Positions 10,693 through 21,355 of a stretch of 64,000 nucleotides of DNA are shown here, in pieces. The position numbers and the translations under genes are program-made. Where the stretch lies: NCBI GenBank assembly GCA_963969395.1, contig OZ017795.1, forward strand, positions 29,741,063 to 29,805,062, in the 5' to 3' direction. A model generated the notes under the pieces. It saw nothing but the letters and a program-made list of their open reading frames with translations, was not told the DNA's origin and ran no database searches. The first letter of the stretch is position 1. Every line of letters begins with the position of its first letter. This stretch comes from Pseudoscleropodium purum (taxonomy: Eukaryota > Streptophyta > Bryopsida > Hypnales > Brachytheciaceae).

Positions 10693-13291
10693 CTAGAATG
10701 ATTCGGAGACCTTCCTTGAATTATCCAATGACAGGAGAAACTTGCGAAGGTGCTTGATATACTCTGGATATAATTCCAAGTTACAGTGACCAGCCCCCTT
10801 CAACCATAATGGATCATACTTCTCTTTGGACAACTCATGTAGCTGCTTTCCATGTGACCAATCAACTACTTCATCAGACGTTCCCTGCAAATAATGAATC
10901 CACGTTACACTTCGATATCTTAAAACATCCTCCGCAAAGAAAACTGAGTTCAAGTCAAATGAATCTGGAATACCAATCCTGCAGACCAGCCTCACAAAAT
11001 GCATAGAGCACAGAAAAGAAATTTGATATCGTCTAATGGAAGCAAAGCAAACCCTCTTCTTGTGTAGAAGCACCCACTAGTTGCGAGCGCCCACTTACAT
11101 GCATCACAAGGACGGGACAGGACACCTGGCCGATTTTGTCGATGTTCTGCAAAATCGAACAATCCCGTTGTTATACGTTTTCCAACAACCTTCTGGGATT
11201 AGAACATTGATTGTGAGTCAACCACACCTAGTTTTTCTGAAGTGACATTGAAAACACAGACAACTCAATTCGAATATCAACGGAAAAAAATCGAAATACA
11301 GAGCTCATGGCATAGCAAGCCAGCTGTAAAATCATATTTCAGTAAAAACATTATATCTCTTCTCTTCCATACACAAAAGTAATGGATATGGAGAGGAATG
11401 GCTGCTCAAAATTACCTTATAAATATCAAACCAGTACGTCCGCTTTACTGGATACATCACTCGAAGTCCTGAAAGAATTGGACTATGAAGTACCACACCT
11501 CGAAGAGCAGGTAAACGAGTGGCCAAATCAACAGTAGGACCACTGCCTACAGACTGCCCATACAACACAACTTTGTCTTCTGGAATACCATACGACTCCA
11601 GGCACTTGTAGGCTGCTTCAATGTCTGCATACGTGTTCGGTTCACTTGGCTGGAAAAGAAAACACAACAAGGAATTGAATCGAACAGCGCTGACTCAGGA
11701 AAAAAAATAAACCAGGCAAAAGTTCAGGCATGTTTCGGCCAAGAATCCAAAAACGAAAGTAACAGAAACACCTTGCATGGAAATTTTAAAATTTCAAGGA
11801 TTGTGTCAAATAATGAGAATTGTTTGCAATGCAGACAAAAACCATGCAAAAACAGGATCTGCGAATGGAATGACACATGATTCCCATCATGTATGGCTCA
11901 AACCCGGTGCATTTTAACCACGAATATCCAAGATTAAGGCACTGCAAGAGAATGCGAGTAACGCCTAGCAGGGGACTGCCACAACCCCCAGCCAAACTTC
12001 TCATAAATCACTGCCTACGCCAACAAGAAGAAACTAACCTTCCCGGTAGACGCACCATAACCTGAGTAATCATAGCTGCACAATTAAAAAAATAACATCA
12101 GAATCAGAACCAATACAATTCAGCCATAAAGTCAAGTAACCCAAACTAGTTGAAAGCGGAGCTGAGTAAGCCTAGGATAAGAAAAGATCACAGCTTCCTT
12201 CACAAAAGGCACATTGCGTTCACGAAGTTGCCACTACTGAGACGGATGAAGAGCATACACTCGAGTATACACTGAAAATTTCATGAGCTTACGCTTTCAA
12301 TCAACAAAAATGATAATACTACAACATCAATAATACACTAATGGAGGTCGATTAATTAGTTAGAATGTGGAAATGTTCGTTCGTGTTTGCATCAAGCCAG
12401 GTTTATGTGCCCTTCGTATACGTATTAAGCCAGATCTATGTGCGCAACGCAATTTTCGTATTTTCGCAAGTATCGGATATGAGATTGCACTCGGATTTGC
12501 GGGTGTAGTCTACACTCAGCCCTCTCCAATGACACTGTCTCGGGGCGACAAACGTGCTCATATTAGCACTCCTATGCACGTTCAGAACTTCACATATGGA
12601 AGTTGCCCTATCAGATGTAAACACAGCATTCTCAAGATATGCAGTGAAAGTGCAAGTACTGAGTTGTTCATCAGAGAGAGTTGAGTGTATTCTGCTGGAT
12701 ATCATTTTAAGGACATTCTGGTCGTTTATTAGACAGTATCGCTATTTTGAACGGTTGCTCATTAGAATTTATTCGTTTATTGCTACACAACTACAACATC
12801 TAAATTTGAATACAAAAAACAAAAACAAAAATACCCCGGCCGCTTCAAAATAGCCTCAGATTAAATGCTTTCTCCTGTGTTCCAGCTCTCGAAACCTAAA
12901 AAATCGAAAGCTCAAGACACGCCACACAAGCGTCCAATTCTAAGCAACAAACATTAAGAAGAAGAAGACAGTGACAGAACAGCACAAACCCGAGAATATT
13001 AATCCGGAGGTGAACACTAAGCTCCACGAAAAGCTCATGCATTTGCCCTAAGTCCGCCGCGTTTCCATGCGAATACAGCAGAGTGAGCGCCGCCGTCGGA
13101 TGCTTCACGAACAACGCCACAATCTCGTTATTCCGCCGGGTCGGCAATTTGAGCACCTCCACGTTTTCCCGGGGCTCCACGTCCGTCATGCGCAACTTGC
13201 CCGTATTCTCATCCAAGACCACCTGATACGAAGACGGCGTAGGCGGAAAGAACGCAAACCTCGCTGCCACTGCCGAGGTCACAGCTCCCAT
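10693..13291 (-). CDS. ABHD17: ABHD17-like alpha/beta hydrolase (probable protein depalmitoylase)
   Basis: Five exons join to 813 nt (270 residues): 13291-12990, 12075-12039, 11649-11416, 11146-11099 and 10884-10693, all with GT-AG introns. The visible parts are SHGNAAD (oxyanion strand, residues 74-80), [12 protein letters not shown], the nucleophile elbow GQSVGSG with Ser146, [10 protein letters not shown] with the acid Asp211, and GAGHCN with His240, giving a complete catalytic triad. Human ABHD17 proteins remove palmitate from membrane proteins such as N-Ras; plant substrates are not established here. The start at 13291 is chosen because [17 protein letters not shown] matches the family N-terminus; the upstream in-frame Met gives only low-complexity sequence. 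Gly2 and Ser6 fit an N-myristoylation signal, in place of the cysteine cluster of the animal proteins. Length is normal for plant members. Intron 1 (12076-12989) is the longest. Confidence 0.93.
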
Positions 13292-13930
13292 CTCTACGAC
13301 GTCCACCAACACCAACACCACACACCACACCACACCACACACCAAATCACACCCAACACCACACCAAACCCTACCGACACCGGAAAAAAAAAAAGCAAGC
13401 ACCAGTCAAGCACGAGCCAACCACAGCGGGCAGAGGTTTGTTATCCCGCGTAGCTAAGAAAAAACGTCATGGCGAACACCAGAGAACTGAAGAGAAAGCT
13501 GTGGAGCTTGGAAGTGATAAAAAAGAAGTAATAAGTTATGCAGCTTTGATCGATCTTTGAGTAGTGTTACGCCTTGGCTTGGGTTGGGAGCAAAAATTGG
13601 GGCGAGGAAGGGGCTGGAAGAGGCCAAAACGGGCAGAAAGAGGAAGTGGCGCCTGGCTGGCTGGGCTGGCTGGCTGGAGTACTGGCGATGGCTCCGGCTC
13701 TTCAGCGTTGTGACAGGGAGCGCGACGACAGAGAGCGCGGGAGCGACGGAGAGGAAGAGCGACAGCGAGAGAGACAGGAGGGCGGTGGACACGGGGCGCG
13801 TGGGGGAGTTCGGGGATGCCGGCGACCAAGTCGTGAAAAGGGTGGGCGTCGTGAAATTCGACGGTGTCGTTGTGTGTGTGTGGGAGAGGGAGAGAGAGAG
13901 GGACTACCTTACCGTGAAATTCCCAAAAAA
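13292..13930 (-). promoter_or_regulatory. Leader and promoter region of the ABHD17-like gene
   Basis: This GC-richer block lies directly upstream of the start codon. It contains a CA-rich stretch (plus strand 13306-13375) and a GA/TG-rich tract (13876-13905). On the coding strand the latter reads as a CT-rich tract, a common feature of plant 5' leaders and core promoters. No firm TATA box is seen. Long frames on both strands here are a product of GC content and are not called as genes. Confidence 0.45.
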
Positions 13931-14040
13931 TAGGAGACCTTCCATGATAAGTGAGGATTGGACACATGCCAATGATCGGTCACATATGACTTAACACTAG
14001 CTTCTTAGTATGGGAGCAGTGGGAATTTTTTGGGTTTTCG

Positions 14041-14428
14041 GACAAATGGTTATGTGGCCCTTCTTTCAAGAAGGTTCGAGATTCATGGCTCCTTTATTCT
14101 AAGGGGTTTGAATTGAAGGAGGCCAATCTAGAGTATATAATTTTGAGTATGCAATTTTGGTATGCAATTTTGGTATGTGTTGGCTCTGCATCATGGATGA
14201 AATGAGGTTTTGGAAACATTGTGGCAACATTTTAGACAAATGGTTATATGGCCCTTGTTTCAAGAAGGTTTCGAGATTATCGGCTCCTTCATTCTCGAGG
14301 TTTGAATTGAAAGAGGTCAGTCTAGAGTACACAATTTCAAGTTTGTAATTTTTGTATGCAATTTCGGTATGTATTGGCTCTGCATAATGGATGAAATGAC
14401 ATTTAGAAAACATTGTGACAACAGTGTA
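14041..14428. repeat. Tandem duplication, two units of 194 bp
   Basis: Unit 1 (14041-14234) and unit 2 (14235-14428) both start GACAAATGGTTAT and both contain TTGGCTCTGCAT and ATGGATGAAATGA. Identity is roughly 80-85 percent by eye. A minus-strand frame (14099-14455) simply repeats itself through the two units and is not a convincing gene. Confidence 0.88.
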
Positions 14429-15425
14429 CACAAGACCGTCACTATAGTCTAGCATTTTTTAGGACATTTATCCCTTTTTTTCTATAGGCTTGAAGCTGCC
14501 CATTTTTTTTGAAGAAATTAGACATTTAATTGCATAAAAAACACATTGTATGTGAGTACTACTAAAATCTAATTATTTTGGAAATATTGAATACTAAGAT
14601 AAACAAACCTATTGTAGAACTAAATATCCATCACAAATACTTGAAGAATGATCTATGTACTAAAGTCTTGTATTAATCTATAATAGAATTTTTTTAATAT
14701 TTGAAATTTGAGTTATATTAGGTTGAGTTAGTGGCTACAATTGATGTCTTAGATGGTGGTGATGGATTGGAGTGACTAGTACCTACTATAGGAACTTTCA
14801 ACTTTTGAGTGTATATTCAACACAAGTGTGAGCGTTTTATCTCCACCCTTGAGATAAAGGGTGTACAATCGGGTCCTATGTTGTTGGGTTCAAAATCCTA
14901 AAGTTAGGTGCCTAAACATTATCCAATGGGCCTTTCAAGTAATGAATAAACATTTCTTAGAAATAAATTGGAAGTATTTTAACTTAACCTAAAATTGATA
15001 AAAATTACAAAAGTTAGTTTGGAGAGATTGGGGCCCAATTTGGACCAATTTAAGCCAAACTCTAGACCTCTAGATTGAAGTTTTTACCTTCAAAATTTCA
15101 ATTAATTCATATTGTAGAGTATTGTATGCATAGGTCAATTTTGTAAATAATTAGGGAAATTTTGGATCGTATTTAAAAAAAATTTAATTGTACAACTATT
15201 TCTCAAAATTTTAAATTTTTTATTGTTGCTAATTCTAAATATCCAAAAAGTATTCTAAAAAATATTTATAAGAAAAACAAATTTACATATGAATTGAAAA
15301 AATCAATCCAAAATTAGGAGTATCAAAAAATTAAAAAAAACAAAGTGCGAAAAGCCAAGATTCTGAAATCTAAATGAAATTGCTGACCTATCAAACTCCA
15401 AAAAGTAAATTTTTTTGGTAGCCAA
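14429..15425. other. AT-rich spacer, no gene seen
   Basis: No gene or clear repeat is recognised. Confidence 0.5.
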
Positions 15426-16493
15426 CACTACTAGAAATTCACGACCAAAACAACATAAATTCAATTGATTTATGTTATTTGGGACAATAGAATGACCAAT
15501 TTGTAACTTTCTGTGAAAAACAATAAAATGGCAAATTCTTTTTGTTGATTTGGATAGTGCAATGTCCAAATCAACAAGTTTTTGTTGAATTTAGAATCTT
15601 TTCAAAATCTTTTCAGAATCTTTGGAATCTTTTTAGAATCTTTAAAAATCTAAGTATAATGATTTCAAAAAAAGATTAATCATGTAAAATTCAGTCTTTT
15701 TTCAATTCAGCAGACTTTGGAGTCCATTCTTGCATAATAGAATAAACAATTTCAAAAAACTTAGAATTAAGAAAAGTTGTAAATTCAATCTAACTTTCAC
15801 CTACAAAAATCTGTTTGTGATTTTGGTCCTTCAATCAAAAGTTATAGACAAAAATCAGAGAGGGGTTGTTAAGAACATTTATTTTGACATTTTCAAACAT
15901 TCTCTCTGATTTTTGTCCATAACTTTTTATTGGAGACTCAAAATCAAAAAAAAAAATTTGGAGGTAAAATTTAGTTTGAATTTACAACTTTTCTAAGTTT
16001 CAAGTTTTTTGAAAAAATGTGTTCTACTATGACTAAATGACCTCTTAAGTTGGCTGAAAATACAAAACACATGAAAAAACAATGAAAAAACTAAATATAT
16101 AAAATTTTAGTTCTTGCATGATCACTTAAGTATTTAGGTGGTTTTGTGGTTGAAACCTTGAACCTCCAAACATGAAGTTCAAGGTTTGAATCCCCTTGGA
16201 GGCACCCGCCTACATGGCAAGTGGCCTAAATGACCCTACCTGCATAGTGGGCTACCTAAGTGGCTGCCTAAGTAGAGAAAAAAATTATTTTAAACAGGCA
16301 TCGCCTCCAAAAAAATTTAATTTAAAAAATAAATTGAATTGAATTGAATTTTTTTGATTTGTCCAAAACAATAAAAAAAAAATCAATAGATTTCAGTTTG
16401 ATTTTGTTCAAAACAACACCTCTAAAATGACTAAATCATCCAACGAATTTGAGTTGAAATTCTGTTGTTTTAGTTATGAATTTTCTAGTAGTG
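15426..16493. mobile_element. Non-autonomous CACTA-like element
   Basis: The left end reads CACTACTAGAAATTCACGAC. The right end, read in reverse, gives CACTACTAGAAAATTCATAA, followed on both sides by a CAAAACAACA-like stretch (TAAAACAACA on the right). CACTA termini of this kind are typical of En/Spm-type transposons. The element is about 1.07 kb and has no transposase frame. Inside is a large inverted repeat (15751-15862 with 15900-16013) and a small palindrome AACATAAAT...ATTTATGTT near the left end. The flanking triplets (CAA and ATG) do not match, so a target-site duplication is not supported. Confidence 0.7.
15751..16013. repeat. Inverted repeat inside the CACTA-like element
   Basis: The arms of about 112 bp (15751-15862 and 15900-16013) share TTCAAAAAACTT, GAAAAGTTGTAAATTCAA and GACAAAAATCAGAGAG in opposite orientation, around a spacer of about 37 bases. 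The transcript would fold into a long imperfect hairpin. Confidence 0.75.
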
Positions 16494-19400
16494 ATGCAGG
16501 TGCCAAAACTTACCTATGTATACGGTATTCAATGCCTATTCTAAACTGATAAAATACTTTGTAATTGAACTTCTTCAACAATTATTATGATTGGATGAAG
16601 TTTCATCCTATAAAACTTCATTCAACATTTTTTATTGACTCATATGCAAAAACTGACTTTAAATTGTATAGAGATGTTGAGATTCTTTTTTGATTTTGAT
16701 TGAATGAATAATTATATTTTCCATCCCAAATTAGTCTTTTTAACTACCAAACTTCATCCTATTCTAACTTCTTTAATTTTCATCTATTTTTTAAGAGTGA
16801 TGTTTTTGGAAACCTCTAAAAAACATCTATGAGAATTTATATTCAAATTTTGTATTGTAATAACCTATAAGGTGTAATTATAATGCCCAATTTTTAATAA
16901 ATCTCTAATTTTGAAACATAAAGAAAAACAAACAATGAGGTTAAATATGTACCTTGAAGTCCATTCCACCAAATCACCATACTCCAACACCTACGCCATG
17001 ATCTATAGGCCTCATCTTGTTCCATTTTTTTTATTTTGTCATTTTTGCGTACCACTTAATTAATGATTTTTAAAATGTAATTTATAGATCCAATTTATAA
17101 TCTATCTTTTCTCTCAATCTATTTTCTTTCTATTTTCTCCCTTTGACTTTTTTCTAAAATATTTTTTGCAATTTCAATCAAGCCTAACCCAAAGCTTCGG
17201 TAATTTTAGTTATCCCCCGTGCTTGGCTTATACATATAGGCTTTAACTTAGTAGAAAAGGAGTATTAATGGGGGATTGACTAACAAAACAAACAAATTGG
17301 TTTTAGCCCTTAAATGACACTATCCCTAATGACCAAGGTAGTCACCAAAATATTTCAATTATTTGACCAAAGGGTGTATTCAATCTTTGTTTCTACAAGT
17401 TAACAATGAAGTCATCCAATGAACACTTTTGGTCCTCATTGTCCTTTGAGGGTTAATAAAATTGGGATTTGGAACACAAGCTAATTGGAATTTGGAAACT
17501 AAGTAATTGTATTGAAGGCTAAAATTGATAATTGAAAACTTTGATATTTCAATGGTTGGTATTTGAACTTTAGAATGGCAGTGAAACTTAAGGAATTAGG
17601 AAGATAAAACAACTAAGGAGTTTTGAGATGGGATGCTCTAACTAGATTGTGCTAAAACTTGAACTAACTAGGGCTTTTGATTTTAAAAATACAATAATCA
17701 AGAAAGTAGGCAATGGATATTTGAGAGAAACAAATGAAAGTTTGTTTTTTTGTTTGGTTGTTTTAAATTTAGGATTGAAGTTTTGTTTTCTTGGAGGGAT
17801 TAATCCTTAAATTTTTGAGCGACCCAAAATGGGTTGATCCATTTTTAGAATAGTCATTCTTGAACTTCAAAATGTAAAGAGTCACTTGAACTTGGGCTCA
17901 TTCTCACCAGAATCAAGTTAGCTATTTAGTGGTGTCTTCATATTTTGAAGAAGAATCACTATTGAATCTACAAAAATTTCTAAAGCAGGGGTGGTCCGAG
18001 GGCTATAGTCATCACTTTAAGAAACTCTAGCCAATGAGATAGAAGTATTTATTTGTAGGTAGGCAAGGGCAAAATTGTATTGCTCAATATTAGCAAGGCC
18101 AAATCCAACCTTTGGGATGGGAGAGAGGTGGTTGGACAATGATGATGCTTGAAATTCTAATGGGTTTTTAGTGTAGACCATTCATGGACCTTTTCAATGA
18201 GTTGCCCAATAGTAAATTAGACCTAGGATGGCATCCCCTTCTCCTTTTTATTCACTCGGCTTGGTGGGTACCAACAACCATTAGAATACACATTTTGCAC
18301 TAGGATTTGAACCATTTTTCAAAAAAAATCCTATTGCATGTCTTTTCTTGTGTTTCTTCACTCTAGCATGTTTAACTAATCTTGAAATTTGGCTTTGGAT
18401 TTGTGAAAAATCTTCTATTTCTCTCAAAAAATATGAAATTTACCAATGAAGTGGTCACTATTGCAAGACCATTTTTTCACTCATTTGTGGTCTTAAAAAT
18501 ACAAGACTTGTTTTCATGCATGTGGAACTTCTTTACTCTAAAAATAAGCATAGGATGCTAACTTTTTTAAATGTTATGTGTCCAAAAGAACAAGTCAAAG
18601 CAAAATTTCGACCACTTTAAAATATTGATTTCCTTGTAGTACTCTTTACTTTGACGTCATAATCTTCCAATCTATAATTTGAATTGAAACCAAACTTGGT
18701 AGAGATGATAAGGACTTGACTTTCCATAAGATCCTATAGTTATTTTGCCTAAAAATGATTCTTTATACTTTGAGCTTCAACCTTCACTAACTTACAAAAT
18801 CAAGATTCAAAACCCCTTCAAAATGGCTAAAAAAATTTAAGGATTAAGAAAAACAAACAAGAAAAGGAAAAGGGGTGACTACAATAACATTTAAAAATGT
18901 CACATGCAAAGACAAAGTTTTGCTAACCCAAAGGTTTCAACTAGGAGGACTAGTAGAAAAAAATAGAATTTTTAGAATACACAAAATGCCACATACAAGG
19001 CCAAAGCTTTGCTAGTAGTCACAATTGTCACAATTGTCCTATCTTGCAAGCTTTCCCACATGTAACAAAGAGCTACACTGAAAAGACATCAAAGAACAAA
19101 AAACAAGTGGTTTTAATTCTAACCTATTATTACAAGACAAAACTAGGGTTTCATTTGACTAAATTATATTTTCTTAGTATCATATAACAAAGGATTATAC
19201 CCCTACTCTAAAATAATCTCTTTTAAAATCCAACTACCTCTTTGGTGTCAAAGTAATCACTTCCAATTCAATTCACAAATCATTTTCCTCATGGGACAAT
19301 TACATACAATTTTTAATGGTTAGCAAAGTTCAAAATACCAACCTTCCACTTTTAGAGGAATTAAGATCACCTTCTAGCAACATGTTGAGTTTGAGGTAAT

Positions 19401-19802
19401 TTGAAATAAGGTAAACCACCACATTTTAACCCTTTAGTGATCGTAGTTGATTCGAAGGGCGAGCACAGTTTTTGAATACAAATTTGGAAAAGGAAAATTT
19501 CATCACTACTTCAAGGAAGTAATTCTAGATCAAACCATAGGAATTGATGTCATAGGCTTTATCCGTGATAAGAAAAAAATATGAACATGATCTGACAGTG
19601 CAATTTGTTGTGAGTGATCTTCAAAGTGTAATGCATTGAAATAGCTTTCAATTGAAGCAATATAACATATTATTGCCCATAACTTTTGAAACATGTCTTC
19701 ACAATTCATGAGGTTGCTAGGCAACATTTCTATTGTTTTTAGGCATCAATCATACTACTAAAATCACAGGGTCCTTGGTAATGTCATGTTTTTACACTGT
19801 GC
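16494..19802. other. AT-rich spacer, no gene seen
   Basis: No coding region is recognised. Short shared words suggest old, unclassifiable repeat debris. At 19424-19440 lies TTTAACCCTTTAGTGA, which recurs inverted at about 26486-26501, beyond the Helitron. Confidence 0.45.
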
Positions 19803-19835
19803 GATATTACAGAGGTCCAATCCCTCTGTAATATC
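19803..19835. repeat. Perfect 13-bp palindrome with 7-base loop
   Basis: GATATTACAGAGG (19803-19815) pairs with CCTCTGTAATATC (19823-19835). Related words (CCTCTGTGATATCAC near 19880, ATTACAAAGGTAC near 19915) follow, so this is part of a short foldback-rich patch. Confidence 0.8.
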
Positions 19836-20296
19836 ATATTTTAACACAATGTAATAATACAGAGTTACAACGGCCACTTCACCTCTGTGATATCACAAAG
19901 TGATAAAATGTCATATTACAAAGGTACAATGATATTATGGATGTTAAGGAATTCTTGGCTTCAGACTTCATTCTACTTGCACAATTTTCTAAGTGTTCTT
20001 GATTAGCGCTTGATGATTTTCTGAGTGTTCTTGATTCTAATGTTCTATTGTTATTCTCAAATGATTGAAACAATTTTGAAGCAATTTTAGATTCCACAAC
20101 AAAGTTTTTACAAAGTCCTTACAATTTGAGAAATTTGCATTTCAATTATTCAATTTTGGTCACCATTGGTTGTGAAGGAAGAAATTTATCAAGTAGTGGT
20201 GTTCTCGAATTCAACAATACCTCCAAGGTATCTTCTTCACCTTTGTTTTGAGCAATTTTGAATTCATGTAGAGAATGGCGGTTTGAATATTGAGTT

Positions 20297-20850
20297 TCAT
20301 TTGAACAATTTGAATGTCATTTGAGTTTCAATCTAATTTCACATAATAGATTGATATAATTAGAGTGAAATTGGAGCACTTGGAGCATTTTTGGAGCAAT
20401 TGGAGCATTCTTGGAGCAATTGGAGTTTCATTTGAACAAATTGAATGTAGTTTGAGCTTCAGTTCAACTTAATTTCAAGATATTGATATAATTAGAACCA
20501 CATTGGAGCAATTAGAGCATTCTTAGAGAACAATTTGACCTAATTTGAGTTTAATGTCAACAATTTGAGCTTCATTTGAACAAATTGAGTGCAATTTGAG
20601 CTCCAATTTGACTTAATTCCAAGAGATTGATGAAATTAAAGCCGAATTAGAGGAATTTGACCTAATTTGAGCTATTTGACCTAATTTAAGCTTAATGTCA
20701 ACAATTTGACCTAATGTGAGCAATTTGAGCTTCATTTCAATAAATTGAGTGCAATTTGAGCTTCAATTTGACTTAATCCAAGAGATTGATGAAATTCGAG
20801 CCAAATTGGAGGAATTTGACCTAATTTGAGCTTAATGTCAATAATTTGAT
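20297..20850. repeat. Degenerate tandem array, unit about 130-160 bp
   Basis: About four diverged copies of a unit built from words such as AATTTGAGCTTCATTTGAAC and GAGATTGATGAAATT. The clearest pair is 20561-20673 and 20721-20833, offset by 160 bp. The array lies just 5' of the Helitron coding region and may be inside the element or beside it. Short frames here are just the repeat translated. Confidence 0.75.
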
Positions 20851-21355
20851 CTAATTTGAACAATTTGAACATTACTTGATCTAATTTGAGCAATTTGAAC
20901 ATCTTTTGATCTAATTTGGGCAATTTGAGTTTCATTTGAACAATATGAGTCGAATGTTATCAATATAATGTAAACTAATGTCAATAATTTGACCTATTTA
21001 AAACCTAATTTGAATAACTTTAGCATTTTTTGAAGCAAACATGAACAATTGAATATAATTTCAATGGTTTGATTTAATTTGAGCAATGTCATGCACATGA
21101 ATTTGAATTTGATTAATTTGGCGAAATTTGATCTATATTTTGAAATAGGTGCTAACATCCAAAATTCTGTTATTGAATATATGTTGATGTGTTATGGATG
21201 TCAGGAAGCAAAAATTAGAAGTAAAGTGGAGCATATTCAAGGAGTGAAGATTTTTGGAGTACAAGTTAAAAAGGTGCAATTTCAAAACCATTATTTTTTG
21301 TTTCCACATCCTAAAGTGCGAATTTAGGATTCGTGATTGTCCTCTTTTGTAGACT

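Noticed and set aside
12367..12853. Open frames on both strands near 12.4-12.85 kb
   Set aside because: They fall inside intron 1 of the ABHD17-like gene and have no recognisable content.
13454..13994. Several long overlapping frames on both strands
   Set aside because: They lie in the GC-rich leader and promoter of the hydrolase gene, are low in complexity, overlap each other and show no domain.
14099..14455. Minus-strand frame of 118 residues with repeated text
   Set aside because: The protein repeat is just the 194-bp DNA duplication read in one frame.
16150..16215. AAGGTTTGAATCCCCTTGG resembles a tRNA T-arm
   Set aside because: No acceptor stem, D-arm or anticodon arm can be placed around it; it is part of repeat text inside the CACTA-like element.
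20732..20935. Minus-strand frame rich in KLDQ-type repeats
   Set aside because: It is a translation of the degenerate AATTTGAGC array.
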